Shown here: one piece after another, positions 1 to 8,756 of the stretch
Numbering within the stretch: the first letter of the stretch is position 1
Layout: every line of letters begins with the position of its first letter
Origin: Halorussus gelatinilyticus
Lineage (GTDB): Archaea; Halobacteriota; Halobacteria; Halobacteriales; Haladaptataceae
Reading direction: 5' to 3'
Assembly (NCBI RefSeq): GCF_023238445.1
Contig: NZ_CP096658.1
Coordinates: 1,922,001-1,986,000, forward strand
Length of the DNA: 64,000 bases
Notes under the pieces: model-generated
Told to the model about the DNA's origin: nothing
Seen by the model: the letters and a program-made list of their open reading frames with translations, nothing else
Database searches by the model: none
Translations under genes and position numbers: made by a program

Positions 1-754
1 ACTCGGCGTAGGCCAGCAGGGCACCGCAAGCCCGGATTTCGGCGTCGGCGGCCAGCAGCGCGTCCGGCGACCCGAAGTACGACTCGACGCGCTCGCGGGC
101 CGCCTCCGACTCGAAGGCCGCCGCGTCGTAGGGCGAGACCAGGCAGTCCGCGTCGAAGCACTCGGTCGCCGTCTCGTCGGCCGCACCGGGTTCCACGATG
201 GCCTCGGCGGGCGCGAACCGACTCACCTCGTCGGCGATGGCCCCGGTTCGGCGGGCGCTGGTCGCGTAGAAGTCGCCGGTCGAGACGTCCAGCAGGGCGA
301 GTCCGTACCGCTCGTAGTCTTCGGTCAGGCAGGCGACGAAGTTGTTGTCGTCGGTGTCGAGCAGTTCGTCTTCCGTCAGGGTGCCCGGCGTGACGATGCG
401 GGTCACGGCACGGTCCACGACGGTCGTGGTCTCCTCGGGGTCCTGTACCTGGTCGGCGACCGCGACCCGGTAGCCCGCGTCGAGCAGGGTCTCGATGTAC
501 GACTCGGCGTTGTCGATGGGGATGCCCGCCATCGGGTAGGTGCCCGTCGAGTCCTCGCGCTGGGTCAGCGCGATTTCGAGCAGTCGGGCGGTCTTCTCGG
601 CGGCCTCGCAGAACGTCTCGTAGAAGTCCCCGACCTGAAACAGCACGAGCGAGTCGTCGTACTCCCGGCAGAGTTCGAAGTACTGACTCATCATCGGCGT
701 CAACTCGTCCTCGTTTTCGGCCATCTTCTCGGGTGCCCCCAGCGCCGCGTCCAT
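1..754 (-). CDS. mutS: DNA mismatch repair protein MutS, N-terminal part (cut by window edge)
   Basis: Only the first 251 residues are inside the window. MutS binds mismatched or looped DNA and starts repair as an ATP-dependent clamp. The visible part holds the mismatch-recognition domain: the [10 protein letters not shown] segment near residue 40 has the conserved Phe-x-Glu-type contact region, followed by PMAGIP and the [10 protein letters not shown] segment typical of MutS1 proteins. The connector domain begins near residue 130. The ATPase and clamp domains lie beyond base 1. The ATG at 754 is chosen because upstream sequence is not MutS-like. The divergent thioredoxin gene starts about 145 bp away, so both promoters share this gap. 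The identification is secure; whether it belongs to the MutS1A or MutS1B haloarchaeal group is not determined. Confidence 0.95.
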   Translation of the reverse strand, partial: MDAALGAPEKMAENEDELTPMMSQYFELCREYDDSLVLFQVGDFYETFCEAAEKTARLLEIALTQREDSTGTYPMAGIPIDNAESYIETLLDAGYRVAVADQVQDPEETTTVVDRAVTRIVTPGTLTEDELLDTDDNNFVACLTEDYERYGLALLDVSTGDFYATSARRTGAIADEVSRFAPAEAIVEPGAADETATECFDADCLVSPYDAAAFESEAARERVESYFGSPDALLAADAEIRACGALLAYAE

Positions 755-899
755 GCGTAGAGTACACGAACTGCGGCCCGAAATACCTCTCGGAACCGAG
801 CGACGGCGCGGGTCCGGGTCGTTCTCGGCGTTCTCCTCGGAACCGCGCGAACCCGCCGTGGACGAAACGGCTAACCGCGATAACCGACTACGAACCGAC

Positions 900-1247
900 G
901 TGACCGACTCCATCACTCCCGAGAAGCCAGTCCACCTCGCGGACGCCGACGAACTGGACGCCTTCGTCGCCGAGAACGACCTCGCGCTGGTCGATTTCTA
1001 CACGAAGGGCTGTTCGCTCTGTCAAGCCATCGAACCCGTGGTCGGCAACGTCGCCCGCGCGACCGACGCCGCGGTCGCGCTCTGCAACCCCCGCGACGAC
1101 CCGCAACTCATCGACCGATTCGAGGTGCGGAGCGTGCCGACGCTCCTGCTGTTCGAGGACGGCGAGTTGGTCGGCGAGATGGCGGAGGGCTTTCGGGGGA
1201 CCGAGGCGGTGGTCGAGTTCGTGGAGTCGCGCGGACGGGCCGACTGA
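900..1247 (+). CDS. thioredoxin-family protein
   Basis: A 115-aa single-domain thioredoxin fold. It probably carries out thiol-disulfide exchange in the cytoplasm. The redox motif is CSLC, in [14 protein letters not shown], instead of the usual WCGPC, so the tryptophan is missing and the intervening pair is unusual. The cis-proline region [12 protein letters not shown] and the C-terminal G-x-x-G segment fit the family. The GTG at 900 is preferred. An in-frame ATG at 753 would add a 49-residue Arg-rich tail reading out of the mutS start region, which looks noncoding. The gene is divergent from mutS and followed 92 bp later by a small membrane protein. The fold is sure; the physiological partner is unknown. 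Confidence 0.85.
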   Translation: MTDSITPEKPVHLADADELDAFVAENDLALVDFYTKGCSLCQAIEPVVGNVARATDAAVALCNPRDDPQLIDRFEVRSVPTLLLFEDGELVGEMAEGFRGTEAVVEFVESRGRAD

Positions 1248-1339
1248 GCGCCGCGAGCGGGGCGAGCGTCCGATTCCACGGATGGGCTTTTGACCACGCG
1301 GCCCGAACTCTCGGGGACCGTCCGGGAGACCGACTCACG

Positions 1340-1645
1340 ATGAACGACGCACTGCTCGCGCTCGCCGCGAACGAAGGTATCTTCGGCGTCCCCCACGACG
1401 TCCTCTCGTCGCGCGACGAGTGGCTCGCGCTGGGAATCGGACTGATAGCCGTCGCCTTCGCGGTCCTCTACGACGGCGACTTCGACCTCCGCCCGCTCCG
1501 GACCGCTGCGGTGGTCGGTATCGTCGTCTCGCTCGGTCTCTCGGCGCTGGCTCCGCCGATAGTCACCGACGAGTGGCACATTCCGCGGGTCGTCCTCGTC
1601 CTCGCGCTGGGGGCGGCGTACGCCTATCGCCGCCGGGACCGATAG
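1340..1645 (+). CDS. small three-helix membrane protein, unknown function
   Basis: A 101-aa protein with three predicted membrane helices, at roughly residues 29-45, 54-72 and 82-96, and a basic C-terminal YRRRDR tail that should stay cytoplasmic. The N-terminal 25 residues are polar and not a signal peptide. No catalytic motif is visible. It is followed 55 bp downstream by the DsbA/FrnE-like gene on the same strand, so it may be cotranscribed with the redox genes either side, though this is inference. The bounded reading frame, acidic and helical composition and haloarchaeal codon use support a real gene, but the family was not recognised. Confidence 0.65.
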   Translation: MNDALLALAANEGIFGVPHDVLSSRDEWLALGIGLIAVAFAVLYDGDFDLRPLRTAAVVGIVVSLGLSALAPPIVTDEWHIPRVVLVLALGAAYAYRRRDR

Positions 1646-1700
1646 CGGAAATCCCGGCCGTCGGTGGGTCGCTTTTGAGGCTTCGTCTCGAAACGAGACC

Positions 1701-2333
1701 ATGAGCCAGCATCCCGACGACGCGTTAGTGGTCTACTCCGATTACGTCTGCCCGTTCTGCTACCTCGGGAAGGCCGCCATGGAACGCTACCGCGAAGAGA
1801 CCGACGACCCGCCCGAAGTCGAGTGGCGCTTCTACGACCTCCGGGGGTACAAGCGCGGACCAGACGGGAGCATCGACCACGACGTGGACGACGGCAAGGA
1901 CGACGACTACTTCGCCCAGGTCCGCGAGAACGTCGAGCGCCTGAAAGACCAGTACGACGTGGAGATGGACCTCGACTTCTCGAAGGACGTGGACTCGTGG
2001 AACGCCCAGCAGGCCGCGCTCTACGTCCGACAGACCGAGGGCGAGGAGACGTTCCTCGCCTTCCACGAGGCGCTGTTCGAGGCGCTCTGGCAGGACGGCC
2101 GGAACATCGGCGACCCGGACGTGCTGGCCGAGATAGCGGACGAACTGGGTCTCGCGCCCGACGAGATTCGGGACGCGACCGCCGACGAGACGCTGGAAGC
2201 GGAACTCCGCGAGCGGTTCGAGAGCGCCCAGCAGGCCGGCGTGTCGGGCATCCCGACGTTCGTCTACGAGGGCCACGCGGCGCGGGGCGCGATTCCGCCC
2301 GAGCAGTTCGAGCGACTGGTGGACGGGGCGTAG
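1701..2333 (+). CDS. DsbA-family (FrnE-like) thiol oxidoreductase
   Basis: A 210-aa protein of the DsbA/FrnE/2-hydroxychromene-2-carboxylate isomerase group: a thioredoxin fold with an inserted helical domain. The active site CPFC lies near residues 15-18 (YVCPFCYLGKA). The helical insertion runs about residues 60-160, and the cis-Pro loop is SGIPTFVYEGH near the C terminus. There is no signal peptide, so it acts in the cytosol, unlike periplasmic DsbA. Such proteins oxidise or isomerise thiols or reduce small molecules; the substrate cannot be told from sequence. The start at ATG 1701 gives the usual family N terminus. It lies on the same strand as the thioredoxin-like protein upstream. Confidence 0.85.
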   Translation: MSQHPDDALVVYSDYVCPFCYLGKAAMERYREETDDPPEVEWRFYDLRGYKRGPDGSIDHDVDDGKDDDYFAQVRENVERLKDQYDVEMDLDFSKDVDSWNAQQAALYVRQTEGEETFLAFHEALFEALWQDGRNIGDPDVLAEIADELGLAPDEIRDATADETLEAELRERFESAQQAGVSGIPTFVYEGHAARGAIPPEQFERLVDGA

Positions 2334-2351
2334 CGAGTTCGAGACGAGCGA

Positions 2352-2477
2352 TTACTCGTAGCGTTCGCGTATTCGCGTTTTGGCGTCGTCTATCGCCGCT
2401 TCGACGTTCGCCGCTCGCTCGTGCTCCCGTACCGGACGGAGAGCGACCCGATAGCGGACATCGAACGGTTCGACCAC
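2352..2477 (-). CDS. possible 41-aa protein
   Basis: A short frame with a GTG start between a TAG just upstream and a TAA at 2352-2354. The translation begins VVEPFDVRYRVALRP and ends EAAIDDAKTRIRERYE, with an amphipathic, charge-balanced helix at the end, unlike the Arg-rich noise of other frames here. A TATA-like ACTATAGC lies about 17-20 bp upstream, overlapping the stop codon of the upstream membrane-protein gene, which is a little close for a leaderless promoter. It could be a genuine small protein cotranscribed with the 2496-3605 gene or the remnant of a longer one. Confidence 0.3.
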   Translation of the reverse strand: MVEPFDVRYRVALRPVREHERAANVEAAIDDAKTRIRERYE

Positions 2478-2495
2478 AGGCCGACCCCCGACTGG

Positions 2496-3605
2496 CTATA
2501 GTTCTGCCGTCCCGGCCCGCGCCAGATTCCCCGTGAGAAGGGCCACGCTCGCCACGAAGAAGAGCGCGCCGAGCGGCGACGCCAAGTCCACGAACAGCCA
2601 GTAGAGCGGCGCGGCCGCGGCGGGACCGACCGAGACGACCGCCAACTCCGCGACGACCGGGCCACAGCAACAGCAGGCGTTCGGGGCGGCCACTGCCGCG
2701 GTGCCCGTGGTGACCTCCGCGCTCCCGGTCGCGTCGTTCGCGCGCCACTGGTAGCCGAGCAGCGCGGCGTTCAATCCGACCAGCACGGCGACCAAGCCGA
2801 CCATCCCGACCATCCCGACCGAGAGGACGCCGCTGAGCGGCGTCGTCCCGAGGAAGTCGTGGAGGTGGAACTCGAGGCCCGGCCAGTAGACCAGCGGGTT
2901 GGCGACCCGCGCGGTCGTGACGAAGCTCTCCGAGAGGTCCACGTTGCCGCCGGGTTCGGGCACGAAGGTCAGCATGCCCATCGAGAACGCGAAGAACAGG
3001 CCCGCCACGACGCCCGTGCCCGCGCCGAACCACTTGCTCGGGCGGTCGGCGAGCGCGCGTTCGAGCAGGCCGCCGGCGTCCCGCCGGACGACGTAGCCGA
3101 CAGCGAGGAGGACCGCCGCGACGAGCAGGTAGCCGACCGGATTGGTCAGCGACCCCGGCACGAGGACGGGGTAGGTGACCCAAAGGCCCAGCAGCATCCC
3201 GAGCGCGGCGTAGCGCGGTCTGTCGGGCCACCGCATCCGACCGACGACGAGGCTCCCGACGACGACAGCGAGACCGATGCCGAGCGTCAGCGGGCCGAAC
3301 CACGCCCGCGCAATCGCGGGTTGGCTGGCCGCGAGCGTCTCGACCGGCGAGAGTTGGACGAGGCCGACCGCGCCGGTCGCGGCGACGACCAATCCGGCGA
3401 ACGCGCCGCCGAGCGCGACGGTCGCGGAAGTCCGGTCCCGGACGGCGGCGCTCCCGACCGCGGCGACGACGCCGACCAGCAGGACCGCCAGCGCGAACCA
3501 CTGGGGCATCGGTGGGGCCGCCTCGCCGCCGTGTGCCGACGCGACGGGGACCGCTCCGAGCGCGGCGGCCAGCGTCCCGCCGCGGGCTATCGAACGAGTG
3601 TGCAT
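2496..3605 (-). CDS. polytopic membrane protein, unknown function
   Basis: A 369-aa protein with a cleavable-looking N-terminal signal (residues 1-25, ending ASAHGG) and about 8-9 further hydrophobic helices. A conspicuous CCCCGP cluster lies near residue 312 in a loop, and there are several His residues (LEFHLHDF near residue 248), so metal binding or thiol chemistry is possible but unproven. The fold was not recognised. Neighbours give little help: a DsbA-like gene convergent at its 3' end and a secreted alpha-amylase behind it. The ATG at 3605 is the first start that includes the signal sequence. It is a real gene judging by length and composition. Confidence 0.7.
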   Translation of the reverse strand: MHTRSIARGGTLAAALGAVPVASAHGGEAAPPMPQWFALAVLLVGVVAAVGSAAVRDRTSATVALGGAFAGLVVAATGAVGLVQLSPVETLAASQPAIARAWFGPLTLGIGLAVVVGSLVVGRMRWPDRPRYAALGMLLGLWVTYPVLVPGSLTNPVGYLLVAAVLLAVGYVVRRDAGGLLERALADRPSKWFGAGTGVVAGLFFAFSMGMLTFVPEPGGNVDLSESFVTTARVANPLVYWPGLEFHLHDFLGTTPLSGVLSVGMVGMVGLVAVLVGLNAALLGYQWRANDATGSAEVTTGTAAVAAPNACCCCGPVVAELAVVSVGPAAAAPLYWLFVDLASPLGALFFVASVALLTGNLARAGTAEL

Positions 3606-3678
3606 ACGCTACGGTCGGGTTCGCGTAGGTATGTATGCGTTGGATTCGGAGACCCGGTCGTCGTGTTGCGGCTCCGCG

Positions 3679-4989
3679 CTACGGTGCGAGCGCGACGTAG
3701 CCCTCCGGTGGGATGGAGGCCTCGACGTAGCCGTTTCCGTCGGCGCGGGCGTTCTGGTCGCCCGTGTAGTCGTTGAGGTCGCGATTGCGCCAACTGGTGT
3801 AGGCGGTTCGAGTCTGCCAACTGGTCGAGTTGTTGATGCCGACGAGGAGGTTGCCGTACCGCTCGAAGGCGTACACGTCCGCGTCGGTCACGCGGTCGTA
3901 GGCCGCGCCGCTGGCGAGGTTGTTTCGAATCCACAGGAGGTTACGGATGCTGTCGTCGCCGACGCCGTAGTCCTCGCTGTAGACGCGCGGGTAGCCCTCG
4001 TAGGTGAGGATGTAGGCGTGTGCGAGCAGCGACTGGGCCGGGTCGGGGCTGTCGTGGTTGCCCGCGAAGGTCAGCGCCCGGTAGGAGTCGCGGTTGACGA
4101 AGCCGGCGCCCGACAGCTTGCTCATGTCGCCGCCGGGACCGGAGAACGCCTCGTACTTCATCACGTTGTACAGCCGGTAGTCGGTGACGGACATCCCGGT
4201 GTCGGCGTATCCTTGCAGGTAGTCGAGCTTGGACTTCCCGTCGTACGATTCGGGGATGACCTCCCCGACGGTGTAGAGGTCGCTGGCCCACTGGTTGGCG
4301 TAGTCGGCGAAGAAGGACTCGGGGACGTGCTTGGCGGCGTCCCACCGGATGCCGTCCACGCCGAGACTGCGGTACTTATCGACGTACTTCTTCAACTCGC
4401 CGCGGACGTACGACGATTCGTGCTTCAGATCCCGGAGGCCGACGAGCCAGCACCCCTCAACGGAGTAGTCGCTGGAGTAGTCGATGCTACACTCCGGGTG
4501 AAAGTCGTCGCTACCGAACTGCGGGATATCGGCGAGGCTCACCTTCCGTTCGAAGGCGTCCCCGCCCGCGGCCATGTGGTTGACGACGGCGTCGGCGATG
4601 ACCTCCAACCCCTGACTGTGGGCCTCCCGTATCATCGACTCGTACTCGGCTTCGGTCCCGAACTCGCTGTCGAAGTCGAGCAAGTCGATGGGCTGGTAGC
4701 CCAGTGGCGGGTCGTACTTCTCGCCCGTGTACTCGCGTTCGTACTCGTAGACCCGACTGAACTGGGCGGGCGGGACCTGAATCGCGTCGTACCCCTGGTC
4801 GGCGAGCGTCGAGAGGTCGGACTCGATGGTCGTCCAGTCGGTGTGGTAGTACTGGTACACCGCACCCGAACCGAGAGCGGCCGCGTTTCCGGTCGCGAAT
4901 CCCGCGCCCGCGGCGACAGCACCGAGCGCACCGATTCCTTTCAGCACGTTTCTTCGAGAGTGACTATCTCCCGTGGGTATCTCTGGCAT
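3679..4989 (-). CDS. Tat-exported alpha-amylase, GH13
   Basis: A 436-aa glycoside hydrolase family 13 enzyme that hydrolyses internal alpha-1,4 bonds of starch-like polymers outside the cell. The twin-arginine signal SRRNVLKGIG (residues 11-20) precedes a hydrophobic stretch ending near residue 38, so it is exported folded. All four GH13 regions are readable: DAVVNH (133-138), GIRWDAAKH with nucleophile Asp217, acid/base Glu243 in VGEVI, and NHDS with transition-state Asp313. The C-terminal beta domain is short and no starch-binding module is present. It is divergent from the Gfo6-type sugar dehydrogenase across a 168-bp AT-rich gap that carries both promoters. The call is secure. Confidence 0.95.
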   Translation of the reverse strand: MPEIPTGDSHSRRNVLKGIGALGAVAAGAGFATGNAAALGSGAVYQYYHTDWTTIESDLSTLADQGYDAIQVPPAQFSRVYEYEREYTGEKYDPPLGYQPIDLLDFDSEFGTEAEYESMIREAHSQGLEVIADAVVNHMAAGGDAFERKVSLADIPQFGSDDFHPECSIDYSSDYSVEGCWLVGLRDLKHESSYVRGELKKYVDKYRSLGVDGIRWDAAKHVPESFFADYANQWASDLYTVGEVIPESYDGKSKLDYLQGYADTGMSVTDYRLYNVMKYEAFSGPGGDMSKLSGAGFVNRDSYRALTFAGNHDSPDPAQSLLAHAYILTYEGYPRVYSEDYGVGDDSIRNLLWIRNNLASGAAYDRVTDADVYAFERYGNLLVGINNSTSWQTRTAYTSWRNRDLNDYTGDQNARADGNGYVEASIPPEGYVALAP

Positions 4990-5157
4990 CCGTTCGTGAA
5001 TTTGTGAGGAAATATTATAACATTATCTTACGATTACTTCAACTTTCGTTAAAGAATTCTCTTGATTTATCATGTCCTGACGTTTCGGGACGGACGACAC
5101 CCCGTCGTCGTCGCTCCACGCCGAAACTTACGTCAAAGTGGGCCCCGACCCTCCGCT
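4990..5157. promoter_or_regulatory. divergent AT-rich promoter region, amylase / gfo6
   Basis: This gap separates the two divergent starts and is far more A+T-rich than its surroundings between about 5000 and 5075 (for example AATATTATAACATTATC). TATA-like stretches are present for both directions. A long 5' leader is implied for the dehydrogenase if the box near 5065-5075 is used. No clear operator palindrome was found by eye. Confidence 0.5.
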
Positions 5158-6231
5158 ATGGACGCACGCGCCCTCTCGGAGTTCGGCCGCCGCGACTGGG
5201 AGACCGACACCGACCACGAACCCGTCCGGTTCGCCATGATCGGACTCGGGTGGTGGACCCGCGAGGAGGCAATCCCCGCGACCGAGGAGAGCGACCGCTG
5301 TGAGACCACCGTGGTCGTCAGCGGCGACCGCGACAAGGCCGCGGACGTGGCCGAGGCGTCCGCGAACGCCGAGACCGCCGTCACCTACGAGGAGTTCCAC
5401 GACGGCGCGGCGACCGACGAGTACGACGCCGTGTACATTGCTACGCCGAACGCCAAGCACGTCGAATTCGTGGAGTCGGCCGCCGAGTTCGGGAAAGCGG
5501 TCCTCTGCGAGAAACCGATGGAGGCGACGCCCGAGCGCGCCCGCCGGATAGTCGAGGCCTGCGAGGGCGAGGTGCCGCTGATGGTCGCCTACCGGATGCA
5601 CACCGAACCGGCCGTCCGCCGGGCGCGCGAACTCGTCGCCGAGGGTGCCATCGGCGACCCGATGCTCGTCCACGGGAGCATGTCTCAGGACCTGCTGGAG
5701 ATATTCTCGAACCCCGACCAGTGGCGACTCGACCCCGACCTCTCGGGTCCGGGCGCGTCGGTGATGGACTTGGGCATCTACCCGCTCAACACCGCGCGGT
5801 TCGTCCTCGACGCCGACCCCGTCGAGGTCTCGGCGCTCGCGCGCTCGGACGGCGAGGCGTTCTCGGACGTGCCCGACGAGGTGGCCACCTTCGAGGTCCG
5901 GTTCGACGACGGCACGCTCGCGGCCTGTTCGGCCAGTCAGAACGCCAACCGGTCGAGCCACCTCAAGGTCGTCGGCACCGACGGCGAGGTGAGCATCGAA
6001 CCCGCGTTCTTCGACCGCCAGAGCCGCCAATTCGAACTCGAAGTAAACGGGACCCGCGCGGCCGTCGAACCCGAGCAGGTAGACCAGATGCTCGAAGAGT
6101 TCGACTACTTCGCCCATCAGGTCCGGACCGACCGCGACCTCTACGCCGACGGTCGCCACGGACTCGTGGACATCGAGACGCTGCACGCCATCTACGAGAG
6201 CGCAGAACAGGGGTCGGTCGTGGAACTGTAG
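5158..6231 (+). CDS. gfo6: Gfo/Idh/MocA oxidoreductase, D-xylose 1-dehydrogenase type
   Basis: A 357-aa NADP-type dehydrogenase. The N-terminal Rossmann fold starts at FAMIGLGWW (about residues 24-32), and the family Lys lies in CEKPME (about residues 118-123). The C-terminal alpha/beta domain carries [11 protein letters not shown] and the [10 protein letters not shown] segment. These match the haloarchaeal Gfo6/xylose dehydrogenase group, which oxidises D-xylose to xylonolactone in the oxidative pentose pathway. Substrate identity within Gfo/Idh/MocA is hard to fix, so glucose or another aldose remains possible. ATG 5158 is chosen over the in-frame start at 5062 because the extra 32 residues are not conserved-looking. 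It is divergent from the alpha-amylase, consistent with sugar use. Confidence 0.8.
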   Translation: MDARALSEFGRRDWETDTDHEPVRFAMIGLGWWTREEAIPATEESDRCETTVVVSGDRDKAADVAEASANAETAVTYEEFHDGAATDEYDAVYIATPNAKHVEFVESAAEFGKAVLCEKPMEATPERARRIVEACEGEVPLMVAYRMHTEPAVRRARELVAEGAIGDPMLVHGSMSQDLLEIFSNPDQWRLDPDLSGPGASVMDLGIYPLNTARFVLDADPVEVSALARSDGEAFSDVPDEVATFEVRFDDGTLAACSASQNANRSSHLKVVGTDGEVSIEPAFFDRQSRQFELEVNGTRAAVEPEQVDQMLEEFDYFAHQVRTDRDLYADGRHGLVDIETLHAIYESAEQGSVVEL

Positions 6232-6309
6232 TCCGATCGTCGGTCCGGTCGAATTTCTCGCCGTCGTCTCGGGTTCCGCGGTCGTCGTTCTCCGCCGAAA
6301 AAAGAGCGT

Positions 6310-6879
6310 TCAACCGAGGACGTAGCGCAGTTTCGGGTACTTCTCGACCAGCGTTTCGCCGCCGAGGTCGTACTGCTCGATGATGGCGTCGAGTCCGAGG
6401 ATGCGGCCCGCGCCGAACGCCGCGACCGAGAGGAAGACGAGCATGTACGCGAAGTCCCCGTTGATGAGGCCGTGAGCGACGTCCCAGTTGCCGAAGTAGA
6501 ACATCAGCATCATGAACGCGCCGAAGAACGCCGCGAGGCGGGTCAGCGCGCCGACCAACAGGCCGAGACCGATGAGGAGTTCACCCCACGGCACGGCGAC
6601 GCTGAGGAAGTCGGCGAACCACGGCGTCGAGCCCATCCAGTGGAACAGGCCGACCAGCGGGCTCTCGGCCGGGACCGCGTTCATGAGATAGCCCGTCGCG
6701 CTAAACGGTTCGGCCGCGGTAATCTTCGTGAATCCGGAGTACGCGAAGGCGTACCCCATCATGAGCCGTAACGCGAGGACGAACCACGCGCTCAGGCTGT
6801 GGGCCTTGCCGTTGACCGTGACGCCGCCGATCGTGCTCTCGAACTCGTTGACTCGGGTTTTGATGTCGTTAGTAGCCAT
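6310..6879 (-). CDS. DoxX family membrane protein
   Basis: A 189-aa protein with four membrane helices (about residues 28-50, 80-100, 107-125 and 140-160) and the family pattern LRLMMGYAFAYSGFTKI at helix 1, followed by a loop with the F-x-W-M region. DoxX relatives include the small subunit of thiosulfate:quinone oxidoreductase and many quinone- or redox-associated membrane proteins of unknown substrate. A TATA-like TTTATATG lies at about 6918-6926, giving a short leader. It is downstream of and convergent with gfo6 and has no obvious functional partner beside it. The family call is good; the role is unknown. Confidence 0.8.
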   Translation of the reverse strand: MATNDIKTRVNEFESTIGGVTVNGKAHSLSAWFVLALRLMMGYAFAYSGFTKITAAEPFSATGYLMNAVPAESPLVGLFHWMGSTPWFADFLSVAVPWGELLIGLGLLVGALTRLAAFFGAFMMLMFYFGNWDVAHGLINGDFAYMLVFLSVAAFGAGRILGLDAIIEQYDLGGETLVEKYPKLRYVLG

Positions 6880-7014
6880 CGTCGTTCACCTTACACTCGA
6901 ACAGACGACCGGATAGCGCATATAAACCGGGCGTGGTTCTCACGTTCCGAGAACGAAAGGATGGCGACGAACACGTTCGACGCGGGGCGGACTCGATCCG
7001 CACGACGGGGTCGC

Positions 7015-7848
7015 TCAGTCGGCGTTCACCGGGCACGACTCGTCGGCGTACTCGACCTGCGCGACCGAGTCGATGGGGTCTTCGCCGCAGACCGGACACT
7101 CGGGATTCCGTCGGAACTCGACCTCCTCGAAGGACATCGCCATCGCGTCGTAGAATATCATCCGGCCGTCGAGGAGGTCGCCCGTGTCGAGGACTCCGCC
7201 CTCGCAGAGTAGGAACTTCACGGTCTCGGTGGCCTGAATACAGCCGAGCGTACCCGGAAGCACGCCCAACACGCCGGTACTCGCGCAGTCGGCGACCATC
7301 CCCTCCGGCGGCGCTTCGGGGAACAGACACCGGTAGCACGGTCCCTCGGTCGTGAACGTCGTGACCTGTCCCTCGAACTTGTAGATGGCGCCGTGGGAGA
7401 ACGGCGTCCCCGAGAGCGTGCAGGCGTCGTTGACGAGGTAGCGCGTCCGGAAGTTGTCGGTCGCGTCCACCACGAAGTCGTAGTCGGCGAGTAGTGACTC
7501 GACGTTCTCGGGTTCGACCCGGACCTCGTGGGTCCGCACGTCCACGTCGGGGTTCAGGTCGGCCACGAAGTCGGCCGCCGACTCGACTTTCGGTCGGCCC
7601 ACGTCGTCGTTCCCGTGGATAATCTGGCGCTGGAGGTTGCTCAGTTCCACCTCGTCGTCGTCGGCGACGCCGAGGGTGCCAACGCCCGCGGCCGCGAGGT
7701 ACTGGATGGCCGGCGCGCCGAGTCCGCCCGCGCCGATTACCAGCACGGCGGCGTCGAGCAGGGCCTGCTGTCCGTCGGGACCCACCTCGTCCATGATGAT
7801 GTGCCGGGAGTAGCGGTCGAGTTGGGTCGCGTCGAGCGAGAGGCTCAT
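7015..7848 (-). CDS. ubaA: UbaA, E1-like SAMP/sulfur-carrier activating enzyme
   Basis: A 277-aa HesA/MoeB/ThiF protein. It adenylates the C-terminal Gly-Gly of ubiquitin-like SAMP proteins and passes sulfur, serving protein samylation, tRNA 2-thiolation and molybdopterin synthesis in haloarchaea. The nucleotide-binding GAGGLG is at residues 39-44, the catalytic cysteine is Cys188 in ADCASTGVLG, and two zinc CxxC pairs lie at 171-174 (CYRC) and 251-254 (CPVC). It lacks the rhodanese domain of MOCS3-type enzymes, as expected for UbaA. It sits beside rpl15e on the same strand with a gap of about 117 bp. NcsA, its partner in tRNA thiolation, is about 24 kb away in this window. Confidence 0.93.
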   Translation of the reverse strand: MSLSLDATQLDRYSRHIIMDEVGPDGQQALLDAAVLVIGAGGLGAPAIQYLAAAGVGTLGVADDDEVELSNLQRQIIHGNDDVGRPKVESAADFVADLNPDVDVRTHEVRVEPENVESLLADYDFVVDATDNFRTRYLVNDACTLSGTPFSHGAIYKFEGQVTTFTTEGPCYRCLFPEAPPEGMVADCASTGVLGVLPGTLGCIQATETVKFLLCEGGVLDTGDLLDGRMIFYDAMAMSFEEVEFRRNPECPVCGEDPIDSVAQVEYADESCPVNAD

Positions 7849-7965
7849 GGCCGGGAGTTGGGCGGTCGCGTGCTTAAATCCGCGGTCGAACGACTCCGCC
7901 GTGCGGTCGGTTGCTCCGATAAAAAGCGACGTTTTCGCGAGTGCGAAGCGTGCGGAGAATCCGCG

Positions 7966-8556
7966 CTACTTCGCGCGACCCTGACCGCCGTTGTTGCTCG
8001 GGCGGTTGTGTTCCGTGCCCTTGCCGCGCTGCTGGAGGCCGCGGTTGCTCTGGCCCGCACTGGTCAGGCCGCGGAAGGCCCGACCCTTGTGGGAGTCGTC
8101 GCAGATCCAGTTGAGGTCGTCGTCGTTCTCGATGGCCGGATGCTCGGGGTCCAGCAGAATCACTTCGAACCACTTCTGGCTACCGTCTTCGCCGACCCAG
8201 TAGGAGTTGAGCACGCGCAGGTTCTTGAACTTCCGACTGGCGCGCTCCTCGCCGATGCGCTGGAGGTTCTTGCGCCGGTAGACGCGGTTGACACCCTGTC
8301 GCTTCGAGCGTCGGCCGGCCTTGAACCGCTCCTTTCGAGCCGAGCCCTTGCGCACGCTGACGCGAGCGACGACGACGCCCTGCTTCGCCTTGTAGCCCAG
8401 TTCGCGGGCCTTGTCGAGGCGAGTCGGGCGCTCGATGCGCTCGATAGCGCCTTGGTCGCGCCATTCCTGCTTTCGCTGCCACTGGAGTTCGGCGAGGTCG
8501 CCGTCCTCCGGGTCCTTCCACGCGTCCTTGATGTGTGAGTAGAAGCTCTTTGCCAT
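7966..8556 (-). CDS. rpl15e: 50S ribosomal protein L15e
   Basis: A 196-aa basic ribosomal protein of the large subunit, shared by archaea and eukaryotes. The N terminus AKSFYSHIKDAWK, the internal YKAKQGVVVARVSVRKG and the C-terminal HNRPSNNGGQGRAK tail are characteristic. The start is ATG 8556. The open frame continues far upstream only because the leader happens to lack stops, and that upstream peptide is not ribosomal. The leader from about 8735 to 8557 folds into several hairpins, which hints at control of translation or transcript stability. The call is secure. Confidence 0.97.
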   Translation of the reverse strand: MAKSFYSHIKDAWKDPEDGDLAELQWQRKQEWRDQGAIERIERPTRLDKARELGYKAKQGVVVARVSVRKGSARKERFKAGRRSKRQGVNRVYRRKNLQRIGEERASRKFKNLRVLNSYWVGEDGSQKWFEVILLDPEHPAIENDDDLNWICDDSHKGRAFRGLTSAGQSNRGLQQRGKGTEHNRPSNNGGQGRAK

Positions 8557-8735
8557 GGTTATCACCACGGGCGTTGCGTGGTTCAGCCCGCGAATCGTCA
8601 CGATTCGCGGGCCACATTCCGTCCTGCGGCCGCGTGCGAGCAGTTCTTCGCTCGCGTCTTCACCGCTCGCAATCGCGGTGGGAAGCACCGCGCGGCCCAC
8701 AGGTGCCCGCTGGTGCCCGTCTCCCAGCGAGTTAC
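8557..8735 (-). promoter_or_regulatory. hairpin-rich 5' leader of rpl15e (or an embedded ncRNA)
   Basis: Four inverted repeats are visible in a row. They are a 12-bp perfect stem GCCCGCGAATCG/CGATTCGCGGGC with a 3-nt loop at 8586-8612, a 6-bp stem GCGAGC/GCTCGC at 8636-8655, a 6-bp stem CACCGC/GCGGTG at 8661-8680, and GCACC/GGTGC at 8685-8706. The TATA-like box at 8757-8765 would start transcription near 8735, so all stems would be in the RNA. Haloarchaeal mRNAs are usually leaderless, which makes a structured leader of about 180 nt stand out. It may be an autoregulatory element or a separate small RNA. Confidence 0.5.
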
Positions 8736-8756
8736 GCAGAAATTCTCGTCGTCGGG

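Noticed and set aside
753-899. 49-residue N-terminal extension of the thioredoxin gene (ATG 753)
   Set aside because: It overlaps the mutS start codon on the other strand and is Arg/Ser-rich without thioredoxin similarity. GTG 900 begins near the fold.
1624-3501. 625-aa frame on the minus strand
   Set aside because: Arg/Gly/Pro-rich translation that shadows the 2496-3605 membrane protein and the DsbA-like gene; typical of high-GC antisense frames.
8557-8735. RNase P RNA, SRP RNA or a known H/ACA guide in the L15e leader
   Set aside because: The conserved cores of RNase P and SRP RNA are missing, and no clear complementarity to known pseudouridine targets was found by eye. Kept only as an unassigned structured leader.
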